Shown here one piece after another: positions 40,059-47,988 of a stretch of 64,000 nucleotides of DNA. Each line of letters opens with the position of its first letter. The stretch's first letter is position 1. The notes beneath the pieces were generated by a model. That model saw only the letters and a list, made by a program, of their open reading frames with translations. It ran no database searches and had not been told where the DNA came from. The translations under genes were made by a program, and so were the position numbers. This DNA comes from Bacteroidota bacterium (lineage in GTDB: Bacteria; Bacteroidota; Bacteroidia; Chitinophagales; Chitinophagaceae): assembly GCA_023386235.1 (NCBI GenBank), contig JAEWKC010000005.1, positions 123,039 to 187,038 on the forward strand. Reading direction: 5' to 3'.

Positions 40059-42110
40059 ATGCAAAAAAACAATAATAACAAAAAAGCATCTGCTAAGAAA
40101 AGTAAATCAGTTGCTGTGCCACCATTGAAAGGTGTGCTTGATATGACTAAATCCGGTGTGGGATATGTAATCATCAGCGAACATCAAAAAGATATTTTTA
40201 TCAATAGAAACGATTTGGGCACCGCGCTCGACGGAGATACCGTATTGGTAAAAATCACTAAAAAAAATGCATCAAGCGGAAAAGTAGAAGGAAGAATTGT
40301 AGAAGTAATAAAAAGAAACCTGACAGAGTTTGTTGGTATTTTAAAAATCTCTGAAGGCTTTGGTTTTGTAGATGTGTTATCAGAAAAACCTATGCCTGAT
40401 TTTTATATTCCGGGCAATAAAATCAAGGGAATTGAAGATGGAAGCAAAGTATTGATAAAATTCGTTAGGTGGGAATCTGCCGATAAAAAACCGGAAGCGG
40501 AAATCATAAAAGTAGTAAAGCCGGAAGACGAAAACAATCTGGCTATGCGTCAAATATTGATGGATAATGGCTTTACCATTGGCTTTGATGAAAAAGTTAT
40601 GCAACAGGCAAATGCTTTGCCCGAAGTAATTTCTCAGGAAGAAATAGCTTCCAGAAGAGATTTTAGAGATACACTTACATTTACAATAGACCCCATAGAC
40701 GCAAAAGATTTTGACGATGCCATATCCTTTAAAAAAATAGATGAGCATTGGTTTGAAGTAGGAGTGCATATAGCAGATGTAAGCTATTATGTTCGTCCCG
40801 GAACAGCGCTTGACGAGGAGGCTTACCAGCGTGCTACCTCGGTGTACTTGCCCGACAGAGTAAATCCCATGTTGCCCGAACATATATCCAATGTATTATG
40901 CTCATTAAGGCCCAACGAAGAAAAATTAACCTTTTCAGCTGTTTTTACAATGAATAAAAATGGAGCCATTCGTGATACCTGGCTGGGAAGAACAATCATA
41001 GAATCAGACAGAAGATTTACATATGAAGAAGCACAGGAAATTATTGATACAGGAAATGGCGACCATGCCGATGTGATAGTATTATTAAATGAGATAACGC
41101 AAAACATCCGCAGACAGCGATTTGAAAAAGGCGCTATCAATTTTTCTTCTGTAGAAACAAGATTTATTCTGGACGAAACAGCAAAGCCTGTTGGCATTGT
41201 AGTAAAAGAAAGCAAACCGGCGCATCAATTGATTGAAGAGTTGATGTTGTATGCCAATAAAGCCGTAGCAGAGCATGTGGCTAAAATAAAAATAAAAGGA
41301 AAACCTTTGCCGTTCCCGTATCGTGTGCACGACCAGCCGGACGCGGAAAAATTGCAGGCCTTTTTGCCCATAGCCATGAAGTTTGGCTTTAAGTTAGATT
41401 TAAATACCCCCAAAAGTATCGCAAAGAGCTTTAACGAGATGCTGCAAGGCATAAAGGATAAACCCGAAATGCAGGTGCTGGAACAACTGGGCATTCGTTC
41501 AATGGCAAAGGCGGTGTATACAACAGAGAATATCGGGCACTATGGCTTAGGCTTTGAAGATTATTGCCATTTTACCTCGCCTATACGCCGTTATCCCGAT
41601 GTGATGGTGCACAGGGTATTGGATAGTGTTTTAAAGAATAATAGTAAACCCGATGCCGAAATGGAAGAGAAATGCCAGCATTGCAGCGAACGCGAAAGAG
41701 CTGCGATGGAGAGCGAAAGAGAGGGAAATAAATATAAGCAAATAGAATACATGCGCGAACATCTGGGTAGTGATTTCGAAGCTGTAATAAGCGGTGTAGC
41801 ATCGTTTGGATTTTGGGCAGAGACTATTGAGCATCATTGCGAGGGTATGGTGAGCACACAAAGTCTCGCATTCCTGGATAGCTTTGAACACATAGAAAGT
41901 GAGTTTATGCTGCGAGGCATAAGAACCGGAAAGACTTTTAGAATGGGTGATAAAGTTACCATTAAAGTAATTGCAGCTAATTTAGACAAACGCCAGATGG
42001 ACTACGAATGGATACCCAATAAAGAAAACGCGCAAGCAGAGATGCCCGCAAAGCCCGCAGACAAGAAAAAAAGTCAAAGGAAAAGAGTGGGACAGAAAAA
42101 AGAGAAATAA
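40059..42110 (+). CDS. rnr: Ribonuclease R
   Basis: Protein of 683 aa, an RNB-family 3'-5' exoribonuclease. After a basic N-terminus there are cold-shock-like RNA-binding domains (to about 165), the RNB catalytic domain with DPIDAKDFDDAIS (acidic metal ligands, about 210-222) and HYGLGFEDYCHFTSPIRRYPD in two adjacent blocks, then an S1 domain (about 575-655) and a Lys/Arg-rich tail typical of RNase R. It degrades structured RNA and takes part in RNA quality control. It is monocistronic; the terminator at 42143 follows. Confidence 0.96.
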   Translation: MQKNNNNKKASAKKSKSVAVPPLKGVLDMTKSGVGYVIISEHQKDIFINRNDLGTALDGDTVLVKITKKNASSGKVEGRIVEVIKRNLTEFVGILKISEGFGFVDVLSEKPMPDFYIPGNKIKGIEDGSKVLIKFVRWESADKKPEAEIIKVVKPEDENNLAMRQILMDNGFTIGFDEKVMQQANALPEVISQEEIASRRDFRDTLTFTIDPIDAKDFDDAISFKKIDEHWFEVGVHIADVSYYVRPGTALDEEAYQRATSVYLPDRVNPMLPEHISNVLCSLRPNEEKLTFSAVFTMNKNGAIRDTWLGRTIIESDRRFTYEEAQEIIDTGNGDHADVIVLLNEITQNIRRQRFEKGAINFSSVETRFILDETAKPVGIVVKESKPAHQLIEELMLYANKAVAEHVAKIKIKGKPLPFPYRVHDQPDAEKLQAFLPIAMKFGFKLDLNTPKSIAKSFNEMLQGIKDKPEMQVLEQLGIRSMAKAVYTTENIGHYGLGFEDYCHFTSPIRRYPDVMVHRVLDSVLKNNSKPDAEMEEKCQHCSERERAAMESEREGNKYKQIEYMREHLGSDFEAVISGVASFGFWAETIEHHCEGMVSTQSLAFLDSFEHIESEFMLRGIRTGKTFRMGDKVTIKVIAANLDKRQMDYEWIPNKENAQAEMPAKPADKKKSQRKRVGQKKEK

Positions 42111-42142
42111 AACACAAAGAACTGTAGTACACGCTTTGTAGG

Positions 42143-42170
42143 GAACACGCCTCAAGGCGTGTTCTTTTTT
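42143..42170 (+). terminator. rnr terminator overlapping the yihY 3' end
   Basis: GAACACGCC, loop TCAA, GGCGTGTTC, then six T. The loop contains the complement of the YihY stop codon and the right arm lies in the last YihY codons, so the hairpin is also coding sequence. Confidence 0.88.
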
Positions 42171-43300
42171 ATCTGTTCTTTTAATTCCGCGTCAATTTTT
42201 TTATCCAGGTCATCAATTCTGTCTTGCAGGCTTACTGTATTTTTACCGGGAATATAAATCACATCACCTTCTTCTGTTTTTTCAGAAAAATCTTCTTTTA
42301 TTTTCTGGTTCAAATCGGTAGTATTATTTTCTATATCTTTTTCTTTTACTTCTGTTTTATTCACTACTTCCAGGGGTTTGCCTTCTGTTTCTACTTCCAC
42401 CACTTTGGTGGTTACAGCATATTCTGTGGGGTAAATATTTGCGCCGTATTCTACTGCCCAGGACTTGGTAAATTCTGCACCGAAATATAATATGAGGGAA
42501 GAGTAATATATCCACACCAGCATAATCACAAAGGAGGCAGCCGCGCCAAAAGTACTGTCAATATTACTATTGCTGATGTAAATGCTTATCAGGAATCTTC
42601 CGATCATAAAAAGCAGCGATGTGGTCATGGCGCCTATCATTACATCTTTCCACCTTATTTTGGCATCGGGTAAAAATTTGAATACCGCTCCAAAAATGAT
42701 GGATATTACTATAAACGACAGAAGAATATTGATAGCATAAATAAGTACAACTGTCACATCCGGATACCATAATTTTAACCTTTCGCTAAAACCGTCAATC
42801 AATGCGTTTACGCCAAAAAATACAAGCAATAGAAAGCCTAAGCTGATGATCATGGAAAAAGATAACAGCCTGTTCAGAATCATTTTCAGCCAGCCTTTTT
42901 TAGGTTTGGGTTTAATGCCCCAGATAGTATTGATAGACTGCTGAATTTGTGCGAATACGGTAGTAGCACCGAATATAAGTGTGCCTATACCTATGATGGC
43001 CGCCAGTTTACTTTTGCCTGAAACCGCCGCATTGGCAATAATGTTTTCTAAAAAACTTGCAGCATTTGCCCCTACATATTGCCTGAGTGTTTCAAAAACT
43101 TCTCCTTCCACCGCCTCTCTTCCTAAAAACCAGCCCAAAATAGCCAGTAAAACTACAAAAAATGGCGCCAGAGAAAATATAGTGGCATACGCCAGTGAAC
43201 CGCTTAAATTAGATACATTATCATTAGAAAAACCGGTTACGGAGTTTTTAAATACGGTCCATATGCCTTTCCAGGTTATTTTTTTGCCATTAAACTTCAT
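42152..43300 (-). CDS. YihY/BrkB family membrane protein
   Basis: Protein of 382 aa with about six membrane helices (residues 25-300), a SLAYATIFSLAPFFVVLLA first block and FGAATTVFAQIQQSINTIW, typical of YihY (once called RNase BN in error). The C-terminal 90 residues are soluble and rich in Glu, Lys and Asp, ending in a predicted coiled coil, longer than in the E. coli protein. The molecular role is unknown; a transporter or envelope function is usually assumed. It is convergent with rnr. The DUF4349 gene lies 39 nt upstream, so the two may be co-transcribed. Confidence 0.9.
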   Translation of the reverse strand: MKFNGKKITWKGIWTVFKNSVTGFSNDNVSNLSGSLAYATIFSLAPFFVVLLAILGWFLGREAVEGEVFETLRQYVGANAASFLENIIANAAVSGKSKLAAIIGIGTLIFGATTVFAQIQQSINTIWGIKPKPKKGWLKMILNRLLSFSMIISLGFLLLVFFGVNALIDGFSERLKLWYPDVTVVLIYAINILLSFIVISIIFGAVFKFLPDAKIRWKDVMIGAMTTSLLFMIGRFLISIYISNSNIDSTFGAAASFVIMLVWIYYSSLILYFGAEFTKSWAVEYGANIYPTEYAVTTKVVEVETEGKPLEVVNKTEVKEKDIENNTTDLNQKIKEDFSEKTEEGDVIYIPGKNTVSLQDRIDDLDKKIDAELKEQIKKNTP

Positions 43301-43339
43301 GATAGTTTTTTGATATTTTAATCGAATATTGTACCAAAG

Positions 43340-44281
43340 TTAAGATTTATTTTTTCTTGCGCGTTTTACATTTCTAATTAAAATATATAAGGCAATGGCT
43401 GTAAGCAAAAGCCACCAAAGGCTGGTAAGAATCAATATGCATTCTAAGAAAATATTCCAGCCGGTTTTTAATGCGTCTATAAATCTTATGCCAAAATCAG
43501 GTTTGTAAGACTTAAGGTCTTTTATATACGGAACAGTTGCTTTATATTCCTTTTTATCTTCGTAAATAGTAAGATGTATTGTGCTGAAATTTACTTTATC
43601 GTCTAATTTCATTGTATGCAAATTGGCTTCATCTGCGGCCAGTTGCCTGTTGTATCTTGCATCTTCCGCCGAGATGTTGGCATTTAGGTTTCCTCTTTTG
43701 GCATTTTGCAGACTATCAATTCTTTTTTGTGATAATGCGGCTCTTCTTTGTTTCAGCTGCTCGTCAAAATAGGTTAGCGTTGCGTCTTCAGCTGTTACAT
43801 TTCTGCTTTCTAAAAAATCTATATAAGTGCTGATTTGTTTAAGTAATGTGTCTAAATTTTGCTGAGGTACTCTCAAAGTAATATTACTGTGCAGTACATA
43901 ATGTATAACCTGTAAGGCAGAGTCCTTGGCGGTTTGCAATAATTTTTCATTTTGCTGATTCTTTGAAATTTCAGAAGATTCTACAAAGCCGCCATTTGAT
44001 CTTACAAGGTCTTCTATATTATAAGTGGCATTTATCGCGTCTTTCGATTTAAATTTTAAATCGGCTGTTTTAATGATTTTTTTTGTACTGTCTTTATTTG
44101 TTTCGGTTACAGAAGAAGAAACAATGGACGCGTTGTCATCTGCGAAGTCTTCCCTGATCTCAGATAGTGTTATGTCTGCGGGCGCAGTTTCATTAGATGT
44201 GGATTCAAAATTGGAATTGCCACATGAGTAGATAAGTATGGCAAGCGTAACCAGTAAAAATGTGATAGTTCTTTTTTGCAT
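43340..44281 (-). CDS. DUF4349 lipoprotein
   Basis: Protein of 313 aa. A signal peptide with lipobox LIYSC (Cys20) marks it as a lipoprotein. It then has a DUF4349 domain: KIIKTADLKFKSKDA, VESSEISK, NITLRVPQQNLDTLL and a coiled-coil region around 155-215 with an LTYFDEQLKQRRAAL stretch, followed by strand-rich sequence and one C-terminal membrane helix (about 283-303). The combination of a lipid anchor and a C-terminal helix is usual for this family. The function is unknown. Likely operon with yihY. Confidence 0.85.
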   Translation of the reverse strand: MQKRTITFLLVTLAILIYSCGNSNFESTSNETAPADITLSEIREDFADDNASIVSSSVTETNKDSTKKIIKTADLKFKSKDAINATYNIEDLVRSNGGFVESSEISKNQQNEKLLQTAKDSALQVIHYVLHSNITLRVPQQNLDTLLKQISTYIDFLESRNVTAEDATLTYFDEQLKQRRAALSQKRIDSLQNAKRGNLNANISAEDARYNRQLAADEANLHTMKLDDKVNFSTIHLTIYEDKKEYKATVPYIKDLKSYKPDFGIRFIDALKTGWNIFLECILILTSLWWLLLTAIALYILIRNVKRARKNKS

Positions 44282-44442
44282 GGCATCTTTTTTAATAGTT
44301 AGTAACTATGTTCAGATGCTATTTATTCTCGTTTACAGAAAATGTAACCTTTGGTTATATTGAAATATTTTATAAATTTTAAATCCGCAATCTTTCCCCA
44401 GATAGAATTGTGCTGTATATTTTTTTTATAACCTATTATGGA

Positions 44443-45039
44443 TTAAATATTTCTAATGCTCCCGCCTTTGTTGATGAAGATGGTTTTGAGCTTTTCAAAG
44501 TTGGCTGCATCAATAGGTTTGGTAGCATTTTCTATTATGGCAGTTGTAAAGCCCAGCTCTAAAGCGTCAGTAGCGGTAAAGTATACACAATAGTCGGCAG
44601 CGAGCCCGCAAATGTCCACTGAATATACGTTACGACCTTTTAAGTAATCAGCAAGTCCTGTTGATTTTAGTTTGCCGTTGTCATAAAACCCGCTATAGCT
44701 GTCTATATTTTCATCCATTCCTTTGCGAAAAATAGCTTCTATTTTATTGGTATCTAATTCCCGGGAAAATGCTGCGCGTTCTGTTCCCTGCACGCAATGC
44801 TCGGGCCATAATGTTTGCTGCAGGCCGTTGAACTCAATTATTTCATACTCATTTTTTTCCGCGTGTTGAGAAGCAAAACTTTTATGATTGGCCGGATGCC
44901 AGTCTTGTGTGGCAACTACCAGCTCATAATCATGCTGCATTTGATTGATGAGAGGAATGATTGTATCTCCCTTGTCTACGGCTAAAGATCCGCCCGGTAA
45001 AAAATCATTTTGTATATCAACTATAATGAGTGCGCGCAT
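44443..45039 (-). CDS. pncA: Nicotinamidase
   Basis: Protein of 198 aa of the isochorismatase-like hydrolases. It turns nicotinamide to nicotinate in NAD salvage. Landmarks are VDIQNDFLPGGSL with catalytic Asp8, the metal-binding DWHPANHKSF, LWPEHCVQGT, the Lys in FRKGMD, and catalytic Cys in GLAADYCV. It is cytoplasmic, with no adjacent NAD gene in the window. A gap of 82 nt separates it from the serpin gene and contains the serpin terminator. Confidence 0.95.
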   Translation of the reverse strand: MRALIIVDIQNDFLPGGSLAVDKGDTIIPLINQMQHDYELVVATQDWHPANHKSFASQHAEKNEYEIIEFNGLQQTLWPEHCVQGTERAAFSRELDTNKIEAIFRKGMDENIDSYSGFYDNGKLKSTGLADYLKGRNVYSVDICGLAADYCVYFTATDALELGFTTAIIENATKPIDAANFEKLKTIFINKGGSIRNI

Positions 45040-45066
45040 TTTTTCTTTTTATCAAATATAAAATAA

Positions 45067-45094
45067 AACTGCCGCAGTTTCACATGCGACAGTT
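45067..45094 (-). terminator. Terminator after serpin gene 1
   Basis: On the minus strand AACTGTCGCA pairs with TGCGGCAGTT (one G-T pair) and is followed by TTTATTTTAT. The same structure follows the second serpin gene at 46565-46591. Confidence 0.75.
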
Positions 45095-45121
45095 TAAGAT
45101 AGTGCAAAGATATATGTGAAA

Positions 45122-46372
45122 TTAAGGATTCATTATCCTGCCCATAAACAATATGGTGTTAGAAGTTTTTTCACTGATGATAAATGCGAAAGGCTTGTTG
45201 CAATTAACATGTATTATTTTAGGCGGCCCCGGATAAGATGTAGTTCCTATGCCCACGGAGGTTACAGCCGCTGCCTCTGTACCTTCTTCATTTACTTCTA
45301 CAAAAGTATTTTGTTTTACAAAGCCCACAAACAGCGGCTTTTCTTTGCTCATGGTAGTAAAATCTGCTTGTTCTGTAAAGCTTTTTACCATACCCATTTT
45401 TTGCAGTGTTTTATTTAATTCTTTTTCCAGTTCCAGCTTGAATTTGGGCAAGCTTACAATTACTTTTTTACCTCTAAGCGTGTTTTGCAACATGTTCCAT
45501 TCTGTAGTTTTAAAGTTGCTCAATACATCGGCAACTGTTTTTCCATCTTTGGGTAAAATGATGGTAGCACGAAAATGTTGATTGCCGTAAGGCAGATTAA
45601 CGGCTTGATAATTTTCAGTTTCTCTGTAGTTAAATACTGCTTCCTGCTTCATCATCTCTACCATTTTACTTGTGTTATTTTCACCTGTAAATCGCTCGTC
45701 TTTAGTGTTTTTTTTGTCGAATTGTGTGGTCCAGTCTCCTTTGAAGTATAAAGCATTCATCAAAATCATTACTAATTCGGGATCTATTGTCTGCAATACT
45801 TTCGAGATCTTTCCATTGGTATGGTCACTTGCCCATTGGTTAATGACATCAACATCTGACGGTTGAAAAGATAAGCCTTTTACTTCCGCTTTAAAATCCG
45901 TATTCATTTGCCTGAGATAGGCTGCCTCAAAAGGAAAAGAGTTTTTGTGAAAAATAGCGTTGGCCAAAGCCATTTGCACTTTCGGATCGACTGCAGGCAG
46001 GTCTCTCAGCAGTTTTTTGTACGTGTCGTTTAGTTTTTTTAAATCAATGTTTTCGGCATGTAGTGCTTTGATGATTTCTTTTTGAGTTTCGCCTTTAGCT
46101 CCATTCACCGCCATGCCTAATGCCATGTGCAGGCTCAATGGCGACAGGAAAATGTTTTCACTGGCTGTGTATTCATCTTGTACTTGATTAAAGAAATCAA
46201 AGGCAAAGGAAGTAGTTATGTTAGCCACTGACGCATCTATAGCGAGGGGCTCTCCCTGACTGTCAACTTCCGGTGTTTCTGCCGTAGTATCCGGGGTTTG
46301 TCTCGGGTTAATGTTTTCATTGCAACTGGAAATGGATATTATTCCTGTAATAATAAGCAACAGAAGTTTCAT
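45122..46372 (-). CDS. Serpin 1, lipoprotein serine protease inhibitor
   Basis: Protein of 416 aa with a signal peptide and lipobox ending at Cys17 (SISSC), so it is probably on the outer membrane or in the periplasm. The serpin fold spans about 50-416. The hinge EEGTEAAAVT fits the inhibitory consensus (small residues P12-P10), and counting 17 residues puts the scissile pair at about Thr-Ser within GTTSYPGPP. The C-terminal FLFMGRI-like end (ILFMGRIMNP) is conserved. Inhibitory serpins trap serine or cysteine proteases by covalent suicide. It is the downstream member of a tandem pair. Confidence 0.93.
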   Translation of the reverse strand: MKLLLLIITGIISISSCNENINPRQTPDTTAETPEVDSQGEPLAIDASVANITTSFAFDFFNQVQDEYTASENIFLSPLSLHMALGMAVNGAKGETQKEIIKALHAENIDLKKLNDTYKKLLRDLPAVDPKVQMALANAIFHKNSFPFEAAYLRQMNTDFKAEVKGLSFQPSDVDVINQWASDHTNGKISKVLQTIDPELVMILMNALYFKGDWTTQFDKKNTKDERFTGENNTSKMVEMMKQEAVFNYRETENYQAVNLPYGNQHFRATIILPKDGKTVADVLSNFKTTEWNMLQNTLRGKKVIVSLPKFKLELEKELNKTLQKMGMVKSFTEQADFTTMSKEKPLFVGFVKQNTFVEVNEEGTEAAAVTSVGIGTTSYPGPPKIIHVNCNKPFAFIISEKTSNTILFMGRIMNP

Positions 46373-46564
46373 ATAAATCAGATTTTAATTAGAAAATGCA
46401 TGTTTCGTTTAAAATACATTACAACTATTTAAATGGATTGTATCAATAATAATGCCTTTATCAGCAGGTTGTGATGCAGAATTTTTATCAAAAAGAATAT
46501 AGAAAGTCTCTACCGTTTACAGCTACCGAATTGTTCATGAAAAAATAGTGGGATACAAAATAAA

Positions 46565-46591
46565 ACTGCCACATTTTTTATATGCGACAGT
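46565..46591 (-). terminator. Terminator after serpin gene 2
   Basis: Minus-strand ACTGTCGCA pairs with TGTGGCAGT with wobble, followed by TTTTATTTTG. The sequence and its distance to the stop codon closely match the terminator of serpin 1, showing that the duplication included the 3' flank. Confidence 0.7.
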
Positions 46592-46618
46592 CTTAAGATA
46601 ATGCAGAGATATATGGAA

Positions 46619-47851
46619 TTAAGGATTCATGATTTTTCCCATAAAAAGTATAGTGCCCGAGGTTCTTTCACTAATGATGATTCCAAATGGCTTATTACAT
46701 TTAAATTCAACGATTTGTGGCATAGATGTAATAATCATTCCAATAGTGGTAACGGCCGCAGCTTCTGTGCCTTTCTCATCAATGCCTACGTAAGTATTTT
46801 GTTTCACAAAGTCTATCTTGATACGAGTACGAGCAGAGGATAAGTTGTTAAAGTTTGCTTTGTGTTCCTCGAAAGCGTCTGTAATGCCCATTCGCTTCAA
46901 AGTATTGTTGAGCATATATTCTCCGGAAAAAGTGAATTTCGGTAAGCCAAAGTTTACTTCATACCTTCTTGTTTTATTTAAAACATCTTTCCATTTATCT
47001 GTAGTCATATCAGAAAAAACATCCGATAAGGTATTTCCAGATTTCGGTAAAATGAAGGAGGCTATAAACTGGCTATTCCCATAACTTTTTTGTGCAATTT
47101 CATACTTGTCAAAATTCGCGTAATGCATGGTATCTTTCATGTTCATCATCTTCACGGTTTTGCGTGTGCCGTTATCGCTCATGAATGCTTCATCTTTTGT
47201 GTCGCCGGGTTTAAATTCATTTTTCCAGTCGCCTTTGAAATAAAGAGCATTCATTAAAAACATTACATGATCTGGATGAATTTCGGATAATACTTTAGGG
47301 ATTTTTCCGTTTGTATTATCGCTAGCCCATTGGTTAATGGTTGCCAGGTCTTCCTCCACAAAAGGTAAGGCGGTCACTTTAGCATTGTAAAAATTTTTAA
47401 CATCCGCTAAAAAAGTATTTTTCACTTCAAAAGTATTTTTATACCATATTGAATTAGCCAATGCTAATATTACTTTCCGGTCAGCTTCCGGAAGCTCTTT
47501 TAAAAGCTTTTTGTGTGCTTCGTTTAGTTCGTTTAATCCTAAAGAAGTAGCCTTCATTGCTTCCAGCATCTGGGTTTTGGTGCTTTCTTCTGCGCCGTTT
47601 ACCAGCATAGCCAAAGCCATGTGCAAACTGAGTGGAGAAACGAAGATATTTTTAGCGGTTTTAATTTCTTTATCCTCCTGTAATTTTTTAAAGAAATCAA
47701 ACGAAAAATCTGTCAGGCTGTTAGCCGCGGCGGCAGAAATTGTAATAGGATTCACTTCGTTACTTTGCTCTTGCGGACGAGTGTCTTTTTCACACGAAGA
47801 ACTCACAAGTGCCAAAGTAATAATGGAGAAGGTTAGCAATCTTTTCAGCAT
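46619..47851 (-). CDS. Serpin 2, lipoprotein serine protease inhibitor
   Basis: Protein of 410 aa, a tandem paralogue of serpin 1. Lipobox VSSSC gives lipidation at about Cys20. The inhibitory hinge is EKGTEAAAVT. The reactive loop then reads TIGMIITSMP, so the predicted scissile pair is again Thr-Ser but P2-P6 differ from serpin 1, suggesting another target. The end ILFMGKIMNP is conserved. The loop has diverged more than the hinge and C-terminus, as expected of inhibitors under selection on target choice (inference). It precedes serpin 1 by 246 nt, with its own terminator between them. Confidence 0.93.
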   Translation of the reverse strand: MLKRLLTFSIITLALVSSSCEKDTRPQEQSNEVNPITISAAAANSLTDFSFDFFKKLQEDKEIKTAKNIFVSPLSLHMALAMLVNGAEESTKTQMLEAMKATSLGLNELNEAHKKLLKELPEADRKVILALANSIWYKNTFEVKNTFLADVKNFYNAKVTALPFVEEDLATINQWASDNTNGKIPKVLSEIHPDHVMFLMNALYFKGDWKNEFKPGDTKDEAFMSDNGTRKTVKMMNMKDTMHYANFDKYEIAQKSYGNSQFIASFILPKSGNTLSDVFSDMTTDKWKDVLNKTRRYEVNFGLPKFTFSGEYMLNNTLKRMGITDAFEEHKANFNNLSSARTRIKIDFVKQNTYVGIDEKGTEAAAVTTIGMIITSMPQIVEFKCNKPFGIIISERTSGTILFMGKIMNP

Positions 47852-47940
47852 AGTACAAAAATTGAGTTTAGTAAATTGTTTTTATACTTTCATATACGTA
47901 ATTTTTGTTAATAATGCTACACCTATTTTCGGATAAAAAA

Positions 47941-47966
47941 AAGTGCCGATTGTAAAACCGGCACTT
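47941..47966 (-). terminator. Aconitase gene terminator
   Basis: Inverted repeat AAGTGCCG / CGGCACTT with a 10-nt loop, followed on the minus strand by a long T run, 23 nt after the aconitase stop. Confidence 0.88.
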
Positions 47967-47988
47967 AAAAAATAAATCATAGATAATT

